This document shows positions 18,887 to 28,847 of a stretch of DNA of 64,000 bases, piece after piece. Origin of the DNA: Methanobrevibacter sp. (lineage in GTDB: Archaea; Methanobacteriota; Methanobacteria; Methanobacteriales; Methanobacteriaceae); the NCBI GenBank assembly GCA_022775905.1, contig JALFJX010000009.1, positions 236,387-300,386 on the forward strand. Reading direction: 5' to 3'. Numbering within the stretch: position 1 is the first letter of the stretch; the number at the start of each line of letters is the position of its first letter. The position numbers and the translations under genes are program-made. Under the pieces are notes generated by a model. That model was not told the origin of the DNA. It did no database searches and worked only from the letters and a program-made list of their open reading frames with translations.

Positions 18887-19729
18887 CTAAAGTCCTGTTT
18901 CCTTTTTAATTTCAGTTTCAGGTAACCATGTTCTTGGACACATTACTGAACAGGAACCACATTTAATACATCTGTCCCTATCACAGCTAGGCCTACCTTC
19001 TGAAAAGCCCATTGCTCTAGTTGGACAAGCAAGAGCACAAGTTCCACAACCAGTACATAATCCTTGGCGGACTACGCTAGTTAATACGTCACAACCACAT
19101 CCTTGGTCACATGCAGCTAAATCCATTGCAGGTTTTAAGTAATCTAAGTTACCTTCACATAAAGCAACTACAGTTTTTGCAATCATTTCAGGAGCTACAG
19201 GACAACCAGGAAGTGCTACATCTACTTTAACTAATGAACTAATAGGTAAGAAAGATTCATGTTTAGGTTGAGCTTGTTGTCCACCACGTGCAAAGGTAGT
19301 GAAACAACCAGTAATAGCACAAGAACCGAATGCTGCAATTAAACCGGATTTTTTCCTTGCTTCTAAGAGTTCGTGAACACTGTGCTCATCTTGTAAACAA
19401 ACTGATCCTTCAATTAAACATAAATCCATTTCAGGCATTTCTTCAGCATAAGTTCCGTGAATCCATTTGTCAACTAAAGTTTGTCCATATACAATATCAA
19501 CCATATCAGTTAAAACTGTGGATAAGATATCATAATTTTCGGTTAAAGACATTGCATCTCCAGTACAACCACTTAAGTGTATGTAACCAATACGTGGTTT
19601 TGATGAAACTGCTTTAGGTTCTTCTGCAGGTGCTTTGGTTTCTACAGGAGCTACCTCTTCAACTTTTTCCTCTACTTTTGGTTCTTCAGCATTAGAGCCA
19701 CCAAAAGCTTTTTTCAATTTATCAAACAT
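18887..19729 (-). CDS. frhG: F420-reducing hydrogenase subunit gamma
   Basis: Small electron-transfer subunit of the [NiFe] hydrogenase. 280 residues. From about residue 47 it has the small-subunit core ([15 protein letters not shown], with proximal-cluster cysteines including GSCAITGC and LPGCPV). It ends with two ferredoxin-type cluster motifs ([12 protein letters not shown] and [12 protein letters not shown]). An unusual N-terminal stretch of about 45 residues rich in Glu, Val, Pro and Ala precedes the core. Its ATG overlaps the frhD stop codon (TAATG). Confidence 0.95.
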   Translation of the reverse strand: MFDKLKKAFGGSNAEEPKVEEKVEEVAPVETKAPAEEPKAVSSKPRIGYIHLSGCTGDAMSLTENYDILSTVLTDMVDIVYGQTLVDKWIHGTYAEEMPEMDLCLIEGSVCLQDEHSVHELLEARKKSGLIAAFGSCAITGCFTTFARGGQQAQPKHESFLPISSLVKVDVALPGCPVAPEMIAKTVVALCEGNLDYLKPAMDLAACDQGCGCDVLTSVVRQGLCTGCGTCALACPTRAMGFSEGRPSCDRDRCIKCGSCSVMCPRTWLPETEIKKETGL

Positions 19730-20298
19730 TATTTTACCCCGATTTCTTTTAAAATAATATCAATAGCTTCAGGAATTGCCTTCTCTACAGATTCAGACAA
19801 ACCCACATCGATGTCAGGTATTGGGATAGAAGCAGGTTTACAACCAACAATTACAACTTCACATTTTTCAGAAATTTTTTGAAGAGGTTCTTCGACTGTC
19901 ATACCATGAGGGTTATCATATTTACCAACTTGCATAGCATTAGGGTCAAAAATATCTACAGTACCTGGTTCAGCATTTGATTCAACTACATCAATAACAA
20001 TTAGTTTTTTCCAATCATACTCTTTGTATAAAGGGAAGAAATTCATTGGTGCTGCAGTTCCTCCATCAACAAACTGTACACTATTAGGCAAAGTTACATC
20101 TTCAAATTTTTCTTTGATTTGATTTAAAACATCCTTATCAAATTCTTCTTCAACATATTCTGTAACTGCGGGATCATAATAATCATTTTTATCCTCAAAA
20201 TATTTTTGTAAAAGATTAATAACAATTGGACCGTAACCATCATCTTTAAATAAGATATTACCACATCCAATAACGATTATATCTGAATCATAAGGCAT
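19729..20298 (-). CDS. frhD: F420 hydrogenase maturation endopeptidase
   Basis: Clips the C-terminal tail from the FrhA precursor after nickel insertion. 189 residues; the HycI/HoxM-type fold is indicated by [16 protein letters not shown] at the N terminus (metal-sensing Asp/Glu region), [10 protein letters not shown], and a later IVGCKPASI segment. Lies between frhA and frhG, the standard order. ATG at 20298 has a strong GGAGGAT site. Confidence 0.95.
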   Translation of the reverse strand: MPYDSDIIVIGCGNILFKDDGYGPIVINLLQKYFEDKNDYYDPAVTEYVEEEFDKDVLNQIKEKFEDVTLPNSVQFVDGGTAAPMNFFPLYKEYDWKKLIVIDVVESNAEPGTVDIFDPNAMQVGKYDNPHGMTVEEPLQKISEKCEVVIVGCKPASIPIPDIDVGLSESVEKAIPEAIDIILKEIGVK

Positions 20299-20315
20299 TA
20301 TTTATCCTCCACAAT

Positions 20316-21530
20316 TTATATTCTCACCATTTCATTTTTAAGAATGGATTTATCTTCATCATCAAGAACCATTACGTGAGTTGCACATGATAAACAAGGG
20401 TCATATGCTCTGATAACGTGTGGTCCATATTCGTGATGGAATCCTTCGGTAGCAGGTCCCATGGTTGGGATGTTCCAGGTAGTTGGTACGATAGCAGAGT
20501 AGAATCTGGTTTTTCCTTCGACAACTTTAGCCATGTGTACGTTGGTTCCTCTAGGACCTTCAATTACACCAAAACCAAGTTCTCCAGTTCCTCTTTTATC
20601 ATAACTTACGTTTGCAGGAGCTGCAGGGTTAATTGCATCTAAAGCTTCCATACATGCGTCGTAGTTTTTCAACATTTCATCTGCACGAGCTACGTGTTGT
20701 GCGATTACACCTTTGTCTTTGAATCCTGCGAATTTTTCCATTCTTGCTCTAGGACCGGTTTCAACATTTTCACCATTGATTAATGGAATTACAGAACATG
20801 CTTTTTTACCGATTTCAGGGTCATCATACCATGCTTCAGGTAAAACTTCTGAGAAAACGTCCATATCAAAATCGTTGGTACCGTAAGTTGCATCAGTTGC
20901 CATTAAAGGTCTGTCTACTACACCTAAATCAGCAGGTAAACCTTTATCAGCTACTAAGCCTTTGATTAATTCAACATGTTCTTCGAGTGCAGGTCTGAGT
21001 GCAGTCATTCTTTCAACTAATCTTTCTTTAGTGAAAGGAGTGATGTTTCTAGCCATTCCTCCAACTCTAATATCAGATGGGTGGATACCTTCACCAGCGA
21101 TCATATCTACAACGTATTGTACAGTTTTTCTGATGTTACTTACACTGTCAACAGCAGTGGTAAATAAGTTTTCAGGTACAAAGTCAGTTGCAATTAAGAA
21201 GTGGTGGATAGCTGCACTGTTAATGTTGTGTGCTGCTAAGGTAGCTTTTCTTAACAATTTAGCGTCTTTAGGAATTTCGATTCCTAATGCCATATCAACT
21301 GCTTCTGCGGAAGCCAAAGTATGTGGGATTGGACAAACACCACAAATTCTTTGACATAAAACAGGAGCTGTTTCTGGAGCTTTGTCAAGAACCATCTTTT
21401 CTAAACCCCTTACAGGAGTAATACTTAAATACATACCTTTTGTAACTATCCCCTCATCATCAACTTCCATGACTAATTCGGCATGGCCTTCTTGACGAGT
21501 TGTAGGAGATATAACTACTCTATCTTTCAA
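20316..21530 (-). CDS. frhA: F420-reducing hydrogenase subunit alpha (Ni-Fe site)
   Basis: Large catalytic subunit that splits H2 and supplies reduced F420 for methanogenesis. 404 residues. The two Ni-Fe binding motifs are [10 protein letters not shown] near residue 60 and DPCLSCATH near the C terminus, both with Cys rather than selenocysteine. About 19 residues follow the last His; FrhD should remove them. Start placed at TTG 21530, five bases after GAGGTGA; the GTG at 21539 lies inside that site. First gene of frhADGB. Confidence 0.95.
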   Translation of the reverse strand: MKDRVVISPTTRQEGHAELVMEVDDEGIVTKGMYLSITPVRGLEKMVLDKAPETAPVLCQRICGVCPIPHTLASAEAVDMALGIEIPKDAKLLRKATLAAHNINSAAIHHFLIATDFVPENLFTTAVDSVSNIRKTVQYVVDMIAGEGIHPSDIRVGGMARNITPFTKERLVERMTALRPALEEHVELIKGLVADKGLPADLGVVDRPLMATDATYGTNDFDMDVFSEVLPEAWYDDPEIGKKACSVIPLINGENVETGPRARMEKFAGFKDKGVIAQHVARADEMLKNYDACMEALDAINPAAPANVSYDKRGTGELGFGVIEGPRGTNVHMAKVVEGKTRFYSAIVPTTWNIPTMGPATEGFHHEYGPHVIRAYDPCLSCATHVMVLDDEDKSILKNEMVRI

Positions 21531-21570
21531 ATATGTCACCTCAATTATAGAAATTAGAAACTAACGGTTA

Positions 21571-21581
21571 CTATATATATT
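21571..21581 (-). promoter_or_regulatory. TATA box of frhADGB
   Basis: The minus strand reads AATATATATAG about 45 bases upstream of the TTG start of frhA, in a stretch with no other gene. Inferred from sequence only. Confidence 0.55.
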
Positions 21582-21623
21582 AACAAATATTAATAAGTAC
21601 TCCTAAAAAAAAGATATAGAAAA

Positions 21624-21635
21624 CTATATATATAA
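21624..21635 (+). promoter_or_regulatory. TATA box of the Gly/Ser-repeat protein
   Basis: CTATATATATAA, about 56-67 bases upstream of the TTG start at 21691. Divergent from the frh promoter. Inferred from sequence only. Confidence 0.5.
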
Positions 21636-21690
21636 TATGTAAAAAAATTATATTATTATAATTAATATTCAATTTAAAGGAGGGGAAAAA

Positions 21691-22251
21691 TTGGATAAAG
21701 CAAACATAATTATTTCAATCATTATCGTTTTATGTGTTGCAGCAGCAGTTGCAGCATATGGCATTACCAACAGCGATAATCCAATCTTTTCTGACTTAAC
21801 CAGTATGTTCTCAAGTGACAATGACGCTGGAAATGGAATAGGAAATAATACCGTTACTGGAAATGGAAGTGGAGACACCATAGCAACAACTTCATCTAGT
21901 TCAGGAAGTGCAGATTCAGGATCAAGTGGTTCAAGCTCAGGAAGTGGAACCGGTGCTGGAAGTGGAACTGGAACTAGCAGTGGATCAAGCTCAGGTTCAG
22001 GAAGTGGATCAGGTTCTGGCTCAGGCTCAGGCTCAGGCTCAGGTTCAGGAAGTGGATCAGGTTCAGGAACACATTTAACTCAAGCAGAAGCAAAAAGCAT
22101 TGCAAGTAGTGCTATTGAGGAAGATGGATGTTATGCAGGAAGTGGATCATATTCCGGAGGATACTGGTACTTTACAGTATATGATGCAAATGGTAATGCA
22201 GTAGATACCATAAGCGTAAATGATGCAACTGGTGCTACTGGAAGAGGATAA
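21691..22251 (+). CDS. Exported Gly/Ser-repeat protein with PepSY-like domain
   Basis: 186 residues. N-terminal hydrophobic signal or anchor (ANIIISIIIVLCVAAAVAAYG), a Ser/Gly/Thr-rich stretch ending in an almost pure (Gly-Ser)n run at about residues 90-125, then a PepSY-like domain of ~60 residues (LTQAEAKSIASSAIEEDG ... WYFTVYDANGNAVDTISV). PepSY domains are often linked to extracytoplasmic protease control, but the role here is unknown. The TTG start is supported by AAGGAGGGG eight or so bases upstream. Confidence 0.75.
   Translation: MDKANIIISIIIVLCVAAAVAAYGITNSDNPIFSDLTSMFSSDNDAGNGIGNNTVTGNGSGDTIATTSSSSGSADSGSSGSSSGSGTGAGSGTGTSSGSSSGSGSGSGSGSGSGSGSGSGSGSGSGTHLTQAEAKSIASSAIEEDGCYAGSGSYSGGYWYFTVYDANGNAVDTISVNDATGATGRG
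21990..22071 (+). repeat. Hexanucleotide GGCTCA/GGTTCA-type repeat
   Basis: Run of in-frame 6-base Gly-Ser units, including consecutive GGCTCA copies around 22018-22040. Slippage would lengthen or shorten the linker without changing frame. Confidence 0.8.
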
Positions 22252-22304
22252 TTTTAAATTATTCCTTTTTTTATTTTTTATCAAGAATACGAAAAATAGT
22301 TAAC

Positions 22305-22313
22305 TATATATAA
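22305..22313 (+). promoter_or_regulatory. TATA box of tRNA-Arg(TCT)
   Basis: TATATATAA-type element (plus strand ACTATATATAATA) about 35-40 bases upstream of the mature tRNA. Inferred from sequence only. Confidence 0.5.
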
Positions 22314-22346
22314 TAAAACTAACAAAATTATTATTGTTGTATGTGA

Positions 22347-22420
22347 GGGCCCGTAGCCTAGCTGGATAGGGCGTCGGACTTCTAATCCGAAGACCCCGGG
22401 TTCAAATCCCGGCGGGTCCG
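22347..22420 (+). tRNA. tRNA-Arg (TCT)
   Basis: A 74-nt cloverleaf with acceptor GGGCCCG paired to CGGGTCC, anticodon stem TCGGA/TCCGA and loop CTTCTAA giving TCT. T-arm CCGGGTTCAAATCCCGG. Discriminator G; CCA not encoded. It reads AGA/AGG, the main Arg codons in this AT-rich genome. Confidence 0.95.
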
Positions 22421-22480
22421 CTCTTAATATACTCTTTTTTTCTAGAATATTTTATTTAAATTAATTTTATAATATTTAAT

Positions 22481-22554
22481 GGGCTTGTAGCCTAGTCTGG
22501 AAGGGCGTAAGACTCCTAATCTTAAGATCGAGGGTTCAAATCCCTCCAAGTCCG
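22481..22554 (+). tRNA. tRNA-Arg (CCT)
   Basis: A 74-nt cloverleaf with acceptor GGGCTTG paired to CAAGTCC, anticodon stem TAAGA/TCTTA and loop CTCCTAA giving CCT. T-arm AGGGTTCAAATCCCT. A run of six T follows directly and probably ends the transcript; it overlaps the stop codon of the convergent endonuclease Q gene. Confidence 0.94.
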
Positions 22555-22558
22555 TTTT

Positions 22559-23743
22559 TTAAAAATTATCCAAAGTAACAATTTTAGGTGAATCTTGCTT
22601 TTTTAGTTTATTAAAAGAAATTTGCCCATATTTACCCCCACCACCAGGAATAATATCAAGTTCATCATTTCTAAATGATTTAATTGCAGGAGCAATTGCA
22701 GAATCTATTTTTTCAATATCTTTAATAGAAACATCAACAAGAACATTAATTTCAGTGTTAAATTTATCAATTAATTTCTGCCATTTGCCCTGAACTGTTT
22801 TTGTAGTGACACCTTTATCATAAACAGTAGCTATTATTTCAGCCAAAGGCATCAAATGAACATATTTAGGTCTGAAATCTGGATGTTTAGGATGATCATA
22901 ATCTGCGATTTCAGAAATTCTATAATCAACACCTTTTTTAATTGTTCCGCCACAACTACATTTCATCTTATTTTCACGAGCAACTGCAGGATTGATTAAT
23001 TTATAGCATTTTGTACATGCAGTCATATGATATTTTCCCAAGTTTGGAACTAGACCATAATTTGCTTTGATTTTATTATGTTTAAATGCATTTTTAATTG
23101 ATGAGTATGAAATATCTTTAATGTCTATTTGATTAAACTCCCTACCTAACCTATGTGGCCATGGTGAATGTGCATCAGAATTAGTAAGAAATGGAAAATC
23201 CTTTAGTTCAGATATCCTATCAGCCATGAATGTATCTGCAGATAAACCCAACTCTACAAAATCAACTTTTTTCTCATAACAATCATAAATACTATCATTA
23301 GATTTATACATTCCAGTCCAAGGTGTAAATGCATGTGCTGGGCCAATTAAACAATCATACTCACGGACCAATTCCAAAAGTTCAACACCAGACAAATTTG
23401 TTTTCGGCCTTCCATCAATTCCCTTATTTTTAGATGGAATCACATCTGATAATTCACGTGCAATATCAATATTTGGTATAATGATTAAATGATGAATCCT
23501 ATTTTTTCCCTCGACTTCAGTTGTTAAGACAAAATTCATATCATCCATACTGTAAATACCATCCCCCAAATAAGTTGTGCTTTCTTCAACAATATCAAGC
23601 CATCCCTGATGAAAAGCATCACCTGTTCCCAAAAGATTCAAACCTTTTAATTTAGCCTTAGGAGCCATATTTTTTATTAGCATATCCTTTGAGGAAGCCA
23701 TTGAAAAACAACTGTGAACATGAAAATCAGCATTTACCAACAT
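22559..23743 (-). CDS. Endonuclease Q (PHP-domain DNA repair nuclease)
   Basis: 394 residues, matching the EndoQ (TIGR00375) family, which nicks DNA on the 5' side of deaminated bases (uracil, hypoxanthine) and abasic sites. Visible features: PHP-type metal motif DFHVHSCFS at residues 6-14, GTGDAFH, GPAHAFTPW, and TNSDAHSPWPHRLG. A four-cysteine zinc finger (CTKCYKL ... MKCSCGG) lies near residues 245-270, with a helical C-terminal part. ATG at 23743 has no Shine-Dalgarno and may be leaderless. Only four bases separate its stop from the convergent tRNA-Arg gene. Confidence 0.9.
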   Translation of the reverse strand: MLVNADFHVHSCFSMASSKDMLIKNMAPKAKLKGLNLLGTGDAFHQGWLDIVEESTTYLGDGIYSMDDMNFVLTTEVEGKNRIHHLIIIPNIDIARELSDVIPSKNKGIDGRPKTNLSGVELLELVREYDCLIGPAHAFTPWTGMYKSNDSIYDCYEKKVDFVELGLSADTFMADRISELKDFPFLTNSDAHSPWPHRLGREFNQIDIKDISYSSIKNAFKHNKIKANYGLVPNLGKYHMTACTKCYKLINPAVARENKMKCSCGGTIKKGVDYRISEIADYDHPKHPDFRPKYVHLMPLAEIIATVYDKGVTTKTVQGKWQKLIDKFNTEINVLVDVSIKDIEKIDSAIAPAIKSFRNDELDIIPGGGGKYGQISFNKLKKQDSPKIVTLDNF

Positions 23744-23857
23744 GATTAAATGTTAGAAACTAAAATTATATTTATTTTTCTAATTAGATTAAAATTTGAG
23801 TAAATAAACTAGTGCAATAGCACTTATAAAAAAAAGTAAAAAAATAATATATTGAAA

Positions 23858-24628
23858 TTATCCAATATATCTTAAATCATCGGCATTTCCAGCATTAGCC
23901 TTATTAATTAAATCTTGTTCCATTTGTTGAGCCTTAGCAATCATTTGTCTGGTTTCTTCAGCTCTTTCATCTAATTTATCAGTATTAACTTCAAAATTAA
24001 GTAATAATGACAATTTTTTTAAAATAGCTTCAGCAGATTCAGCATCAATGAAATATCCTGGAGTTTCACCCATGAGGCAAATACCTTCAAGTCCTTGACG
24101 AACTCCTAAACCCAAGAATAAACCAGAAGCACCAACAATACCACCATCATTAGATCTGATATCAATATCAGCTTCTTTTAATAACTCAATATTAGCTTCA
24201 TTAGTGGCAGCACCATAAACTTTTGGATTTTCAACCGGCTGAGGGATAGCCATTCCACCAAGAGTGAAAATTCTGCTTATTCCATAACCTTTAACAAAAT
24301 CTAAAATATCCTTACAGATTAAATATTGTCCTTCAGGAGATAAAGCTTGTGTGTTACCAACAAGAATAATTAAATCTAACTTGTCTTCACCAACATCTTT
24401 TAAGTAATATAACTCATTGAGCATATTTCCTATGATTCCATCCTCTTTAATAAGAACTTGAGGTGGAAAAGTTGGAGAATAAATTTCAGCAAATTTAGTT
24501 GCTCCCAATTCATCAATCATATGGTCTGCAGCTAATTTACCGACATGTCCAAGGCCTGGTAATGCTTCAATGAAAATAGGATTTTCGAGTTCAACTTCTT
24601 CTAAAATATTAATTTCAGCAGCATTCAT
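23858..24628 (-). CDS. PAC2-family protein (proteasome assembly chaperone-like)
   Basis: 256 residues of the PAC2 family. Hallmarks are [20 protein letters not shown] near the N terminus, FPPQVLI, and [10 protein letters not shown] near residue 165. The C-terminal ~50 residues are a charged helix. Relatives of yeast Pba assembly chaperones are found across archaea, commonly next to nop10 as here; binding to the 20S proteasome is inferred from family. Starts 5 bases after nop10 and is probably co-transcribed with aIF2alpha and the ribosomal genes. Confidence 0.88.
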   Translation of the reverse strand: MNAAEINILEEVELENPIFIEALPGLGHVGKLAADHMIDELGATKFAEIYSPTFPPQVLIKEDGIIGNMLNELYYLKDVGEDKLDLIILVGNTQALSPEGQYLICKDILDFVKGYGISRIFTLGGMAIPQPVENPKVYGAATNEANIELLKEADIDIRSNDGGIVGASGLFLGLGVRQGLEGICLMGETPGYFIDAESAEAILKKLSLLLNFEVNTDKLDERAEETRQMIAKAQQMEQDLINKANAGNADDLRYIG

Positions 24629-24633
24629 TTACA

Positions 24634-24801
24634 TTACCCCTTCATTGATTCCTTTTTTAAAATACGACGATATTTTCCATATTTATCCTCAACAGAAAAC
24701 TTAGGAGGATAAATAACTTTAAGTTTCCCACCACATTTAGGGCAGGAATCTTTTAAAGTATAAATTCCGCATTCCGGACATTTATTCATTTTCATATTCA
24801 T
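24634..24801 (-). CDS. nop10: H/ACA RNP protein Nop10
   Basis: 55 residues. Essential small subunit of the archaeal H/ACA guide-RNA pseudouridylation complex, where it supports Cbf5. It has the zinc-binding pair CPECGIYTL and CPKCGGK, then the conserved YPPKFSVEDKYGKYRR motif. ATG starts also exist at 24795 and 24789. The longest was chosen because related archaeal Nop10 proteins carry a few residues before the first Cys pair; none has a clear ribosome-binding site. It sits between aIF2alpha and the PAC2-family gene in the conserved archaeal order. Confidence 0.93.
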   Translation of the reverse strand: MNMKMNKCPECGIYTLKDSCPKCGGKLKVIYPPKFSVEDKYGKYRRILKKESMKG

Positions 24802-24807
24802 AAGAAT

Positions 24808-25605
24808 CTAATTATCTAACTCTCTTAGGAAAGAACCATTACCTTCAGATTCTTCAACTACTGCAATACATCTATCAGCTGCAGCTTTAAGAGCTTTTTC
24901 AGCTAAGATATAATCAGTAGATTTTACAGTAATCCTATATCTAGGAGCACCTACACATTGGACTTTAATTTCTTCCTCTTCATCCCCATTGTCTTCAGCA
25001 GCCTTAAGAGCATCAATGATAATTTCAACACCATTTGGTACGAAAGTTTCAATGTCGACATAACCACTAATGTGAACTTCAGGAGGAGTAATGTTTTTCT
25101 GAGCTACTTCAGTTATAGCATCAGCCCAATCTTGAGGAATTCCTTCTTCAGTAAGGGATTCTGCACCTTCTTCAGAAGCGGTTTCAAATGCCCCATAAAC
25201 ATCACCGAAGATGTCCATGAGTTCATAACCCACTTCATCGTAAGCATCATCTAAACTTTTATCTAATGATTTTGCAGATAATTCTAAGAATTTTTCAGCT
25301 TTTTGCTCTATTTTCCAATGTTGGATTTTTTTAGTTCTTTGATCTTCACGAATCCTTTTTAAGGAAGCATCAACATGCCCTTTTTTAGGATTAACTCTGA
25401 GAACACGACAAACAATTTTTTGATTTTCTCTTACATGATCTCTGATATTTTTAACCCAACCAGAAGACACTTCAGAAATATGAATAAAAGCTTCTTTGCC
25501 TTGATATTCTTCTAATTTAGCGAATGCACCATAATTGAGAACTTTATAAACAGTACCTACAATAAGTTCTCCTTCATCAGGCCATTCTTGACTTTTTCTT
25601 ACCAT
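24808..25605 (-). CDS. Translation initiation factor aIF2 subunit alpha
   Basis: 265 residues. One of three subunits of aIF2, which brings initiator tRNA to the ribosome. It has an N-terminal S1 RNA-binding domain (residues 10-85, with [30 protein letters not shown]), a helical middle and an alpha-beta C-terminal domain. ATG follows GGTGA with four bases between. Third gene of the rpl44e-rps27e-aIF2alpha-nop10-PAC2 operon. Same size as other archaeal aIF2alpha. Confidence 0.95.
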   Translation of the reverse strand: MVRKSQEWPDEGELIVGTVYKVLNYGAFAKLEEYQGKEAFIHISEVSSGWVKNIRDHVRENQKIVCRVLRVNPKKGHVDASLKRIREDQRTKKIQHWKIEQKAEKFLELSAKSLDKSLDDAYDEVGYELMDIFGDVYGAFETASEEGAESLTEEGIPQDWADAITEVAQKNITPPEVHISGYVDIETFVPNGVEIIIDALKAAEDNGDEEEEIKVQCVGAPRYRITVKSTDYILAEKALKAAADRCIAVVEESEGNGSFLRELDN

Positions 25606-25667
25606 ATTCTCACCAACATTAATAAAAATTATAAAAAATAGTAAAAAATAAGTTTAAACTAGGAAAT

Positions 25668-25847
25668 CTAGTTTAAAACTTTTTCAATGTGTGCAGTGAT
25701 TTTAGCTTTAGCACCGCGAGATTTGACAAGAGTTTTACCACAAATAATACATTTTACGTCAGAAGCTGCACGATCAAAGATTACTTGTTCGTTGTCACAA
25801 TCTAAACATTTAACTTTTAAAAAGTTTCCTCTACCTTTACTAACCAT
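25668..25847 (-). CDS. rps27e: Ribosomal protein S27e
   Basis: 59 residues; small-subunit zinc-ribbon protein. Zinc ligands are in VKCLDCDN and VKCIICGKT. Start set at ATG 25847, five bases after GGTGA; the GTG at 25856 is part of that ribosome-binding site, which also overlaps the rpl44e stop codon. Confidence 0.95.
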   Translation of the reverse strand: MVSKGRGNFLKVKCLDCDNEQVIFDRAASDVKCIICGKTLVKSRGAKAKITAHIEKVLN

Positions 25848-25856
25848 GTTAATCAC

Positions 25857-26135
25857 CTATTTAGCTACAAATTCAGGTTTTCCTGTTCTGAAAGATTGTT
25901 TGATGTGAGATTTACCACATTCTTTACATTTGAGTCTTAAATCTAATTTTTTAACAGGTTTGTTTCCAGCAGGTAAAGGTCTTGGGTAACCTCTGTAACC
26001 AGCAGTTACACGTCTGAATTGTCTTTGTCCCCAGGTTAATTCACTAGCTTTTCTTTTTTTAGCAGTGTGAACTTCGTGCATAGTGTGTTTTTTACAGTGA
26101 GGACAGTAAGTTCTTTTTTCTTTTGGTATTTTCAT
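25857..26135 (-). CDS. rpl44e: Ribosomal protein L44e
   Basis: 92 residues; large-subunit zinc-ribbon protein. It has YCPHCKKHT and KCKECGKSH zinc motifs and the conserved GYRGYPRP segment. ATG follows CGGTGA with four bases between. First gene of the translation operon. Confidence 0.96.
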   Translation of the reverse strand: MKIPKEKRTYCPHCKKHTMHEVHTAKKRKASELTWGQRQFRRVTAGYRGYPRPLPAGNKPVKKLDLRLKCKECGKSHIKQSFRTGKPEFVAK

Positions 26136-26351
26136 ATTTTCACCGTAATTAATAAATCATTGTAAACCTATCTATGAATTTATCTAAATCTAATATTTTT
26201 ATTAAAAAACTAGAGATTAAAACTGTATTGTAACGCATCAAGTCTACACACAGCAAAAATCCAAATTATATAATATATAATTTTTTATTATCACAAATAG
26301 ATACAATTGATATATCTATTTATTAAGTTATTTAAAGGTAATGGAAAATAG

Positions 26352-27218
26352 TTAAATTTTGACTTGTCTACCTTTTCTGTTTTTGAAAAATATTTTTGCA
26401 TTTATCAATGGAAGAGTAACCAAATCCTGAGGTCTGAATGGACCATAAATTTTTTCATCAACACCAACAATAGACCCAACATCATCAAAAACAAGCATTG
26501 TAACAAGTTCTGTATCCCTAGCTAATTTTTTAGATTCCAAGTCATAGAATTCATCTTGTTCATCAAAAGCATTAGGATTGTCTTCAATACTACCATAAGC
26601 TGCTTTTTTCGCAGGAGGTTTTGGAGCTGGAGCTACTTTAGGTTTTGGAGGTTCTTGAGGAATTACTTTTGCCCTACTAATCTCATCCAAGCGTTCCAAG
26701 ACTTCATCTTTAGGTTCTTCATCGCTAGGTATCACTGCACTAACTTTAGGTTTAACTTCATCCGGTGAAATCAAAGTATTAGTCTGAACATCTTTAGGTT
26801 TGATAACTTTATCTTCATCATCAGATAATTTTTCTAAAGAAATATTTCCCCTATGGTTTTTTAAGGTATCAATTAAAGAAAAATAAAATTTTTCCTCTTC
26901 TGGAGTCAAATTAAGAGGAGTAGTGTCAATTAAATCAAATTTAGGCTTACCAGTAAATAAATGATAAGACCTGTGAATATTAACAACAGCAGCATCAGTG
27001 ATTTTATGTTCTCTTCTTTCACAAATCTCTGTTGCAATAATTTGAGCCTCTTTAAGCATTCCATGTACATTAGAAAATGGATCTCTCATTGCTTCTTGTC
27101 TTAGCTCATCCAAATATTCATGAATACTTGCATAAAAATCTTCTTCTACACGAGCTAAAGTACCATTATTACGTTCTTTTTTTTGAATTTTACGCAATTC
27201 TTGATAAAACTGATCCAC
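26352..27218 (-). CDS. GINS complex subunit (Gins51/Gins15 type)
   Basis: 288 residues. Part of the archaeal CMG-like replicative helicase assembly. It has an N-terminal helical A-domain (MDQFYQELRKIQKKERN ... FYASIHEYLDELRQEA), a long acidic then Pro/Lys-rich linker (about 130-215), and a C-terminal B-domain (VTMLVFDDVGSIVGVDEKIYGPFRPQDLVTLP). The A-then-B order marks the Gins51 type. GTG start with GATGATAT upstream. Lies 58 bases downstream of the PCNA gene on the same strand, as expected for replication proteins. Confidence 0.88.
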   Translation of the reverse strand: MDQFYQELRKIQKKERNNGTLARVEEDFYASIHEYLDELRQEAMRDPFSNVHGMLKEAQIIATEICERREHKITDAAVVNIHRSYHLFTGKPKFDLIDTTPLNLTPEEEKFYFSLIDTLKNHRGNISLEKLSDDEDKVIKPKDVQTNTLISPDEVKPKVSAVIPSDEEPKDEVLERLDEISRAKVIPQEPPKPKVAPAPKPPAKKAAYGSIEDNPNAFDEQDEFYDLESKKLARDTELVTMLVFDDVGSIVGVDEKIYGPFRPQDLVTLPLINAKIFFKNRKGRQVKI

Positions 27219-27276
27219 TTAATATCATCTCTAAAGTTGTCTTTTAAAAATAAAAAAAGGATAAACAAATGAAAAA

Positions 27277-28011
27277 TTATTCATCTGTTTCTAATCTAGG
27301 AGCAAGCAAGAAACTGAGTTTACCGTCACCAGTAACCATGTTAAGAGTTAAACTTAATGGCATGTCAGTACCTAAACTAATTTCAGCTTCCTCTGAAAAT
27401 TTGTCCGCTTTAAGCATTTCTCTAATCTTGTCTAATGAGAATAAAGATTTTGCATGTTCTTGGATATTTTCTCCGTGGAGATATTTGATACTTGCATCAC
27501 CAAATTCACCATCAGCAGATGCAATAAAGTAATCTTCATCAACTTGTAAAGCAATTTTATCTGAAAAGATATCAATATCATTGATACAATCTTTTAAGAT
27601 TGAGAAACGTACTTTAAAGGTTGTTGGATGACTAATTTGAGGTGGAACAGGATTATCATATTCCATATCAATTAATCTTATTTTGAAAGTTCTTGTTGCA
27701 TCACCTTCAAAAGTAATAATGAAATTACCTTCATCAACAGACATTAAAACTCTATCTTGTGATTTAGCTCTTTTGAGAACTCTCATGAATTCATCAGTAT
27801 CAATGTTAATTTTTTCAGGAACATCACAAATATATTCATCAAATAAACTAGATTTAAGCTCTAAGTGTACGAAAGTTATGTGACTACGATCTAAGGCATC
27901 TAATCTCATGCCCTCACTGTCAGTTTGAATTTGTACTTCATCAACAATGGATGAAATAGCATCAAAACTGGTTTTTAGAATACTAGAATCACTTAATTCT
28001 GCTTTAAACAT
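27277..28011 (-). CDS. pcn: DNA polymerase sliding clamp (PCNA)
   Basis: 244 residues, the standard PCNA length; a homotrimeric ring that tethers DNA polymerase. Features include the N-terminal [19 protein letters not shown], the basic-helix region [17 protein letters not shown], the interdomain linker, and LAPRLETDE at the C terminus, where many partners dock. Strong GAGGATT site before ATG 28011. Probably an operon with the GINS gene. Confidence 0.96.
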   Translation of the reverse strand: MFKAELSDSSILKTSFDAISSIVDEVQIQTDSEGMRLDALDRSHITFVHLELKSSLFDEYICDVPEKINIDTDEFMRVLKRAKSQDRVLMSVDEGNFIITFEGDATRTFKIRLIDMEYDNPVPPQISHPTTFKVRFSILKDCINDIDIFSDKIALQVDEDYFIASADGEFGDASIKYLHGENIQEHAKSLFSLDKIREMLKADKFSEEAEISLGTDMPLSLTLNMVTGDGKLSFLLAPRLETDE

Positions 28012-28073
28012 AAATAATCCTCTTATAAATAATGTAATTATATTTGTTTTTTATATATAATAAGTTTATCTTT

Positions 28074-28847
28074 TTATTTATTGCAGGCATTTTTCATACT
28101 TGAAACATATTCTTTTAAAGCTTCACTAGCATTTTCACCATATTCTTCTATTATTTTTACGATTGCACTACCCACAATGACACCATCTGCAATTTTAGAA
28201 ATATCTTCCGCTTGTTGTGGAGTGTTAATTCCAAAACCAACAGCCAAAGGCAAATCAGTTACTTCACGAATATCAGATAAGATAGCATTCAAGTCTGTTT
28301 TAATTTCTGAACGCATTCCAGTAACTCCTAAAGAAGATACAACATAAATAAATCCAGTTGCATCATTAGCAATCATTTTGATTCTTTCACTTGAAGTTGG
28401 AGCAATTAAAGAGATGACATCAACATCATTCTTAAGAGCAATATCCTTAATTTCACCTTTTTCTTCATAAGGTAAATCCGGTGAGATGATACCGTCGATT
28501 CCTAATTCACCACATTTCTTAAAGAACTCTTCATAACCATAGAAGAAAACAGGGTTGATATAAGTTAAGAATACCAATGGAATATCAGTTACTTCACGAA
28601 CTCTTCTCACCATTTCAAATACATCATCAGTAGTTGTATCATGTTTTAAAGCACGTACATTAGCATCTTGAATTACAACACCTTCCGCCATAGGATCAGA
28701 GAACGGAATACCAATCTCAATTAAATCACAGCCAGCCTCTTCCATAGCCAAGATATATTCAATAGTTTTATCGATTGTTGGATCTCCTGCAGTTAAAAAA
28801 CCGATAAATGCAGTTCCATTTTTAAATGCGTTAGCTATTTTACTCAT
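28074..28847 (-). CDS. trpA: Tryptophan synthase alpha chain
   Basis: 257 residues; cleaves indole-3-glycerol phosphate to indole, which passes to TrpB. TIM barrel with catalytic Glu in [17 protein letters not shown] and Asp in [12 protein letters not shown], and the phosphate-site [10 protein letters not shown] near the C terminus. Last gene of the trp operon; its start overlaps the trpB end by 8 bases. Confidence 0.97.
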   Translation of the reverse strand: MSKIANAFKNGTAFIGFLTAGDPTIDKTIEYILAMEEAGCDLIEIGIPFSDPMAEGVVIQDANVRALKHDTTTDDVFEMVRRVREVTDIPLVFLTYINPVFFYGYEEFFKKCGELGIDGIISPDLPYEEKGEIKDIALKNDVDVISLIAPTSSERIKMIANDATGFIYVVSSLGVTGMRSEIKTDLNAILSDIREVTDLPLAVGFGINTPQQAEDISKIADGVIVGSAIVKIIEEYGENASEALKEYVSSMKNACNK

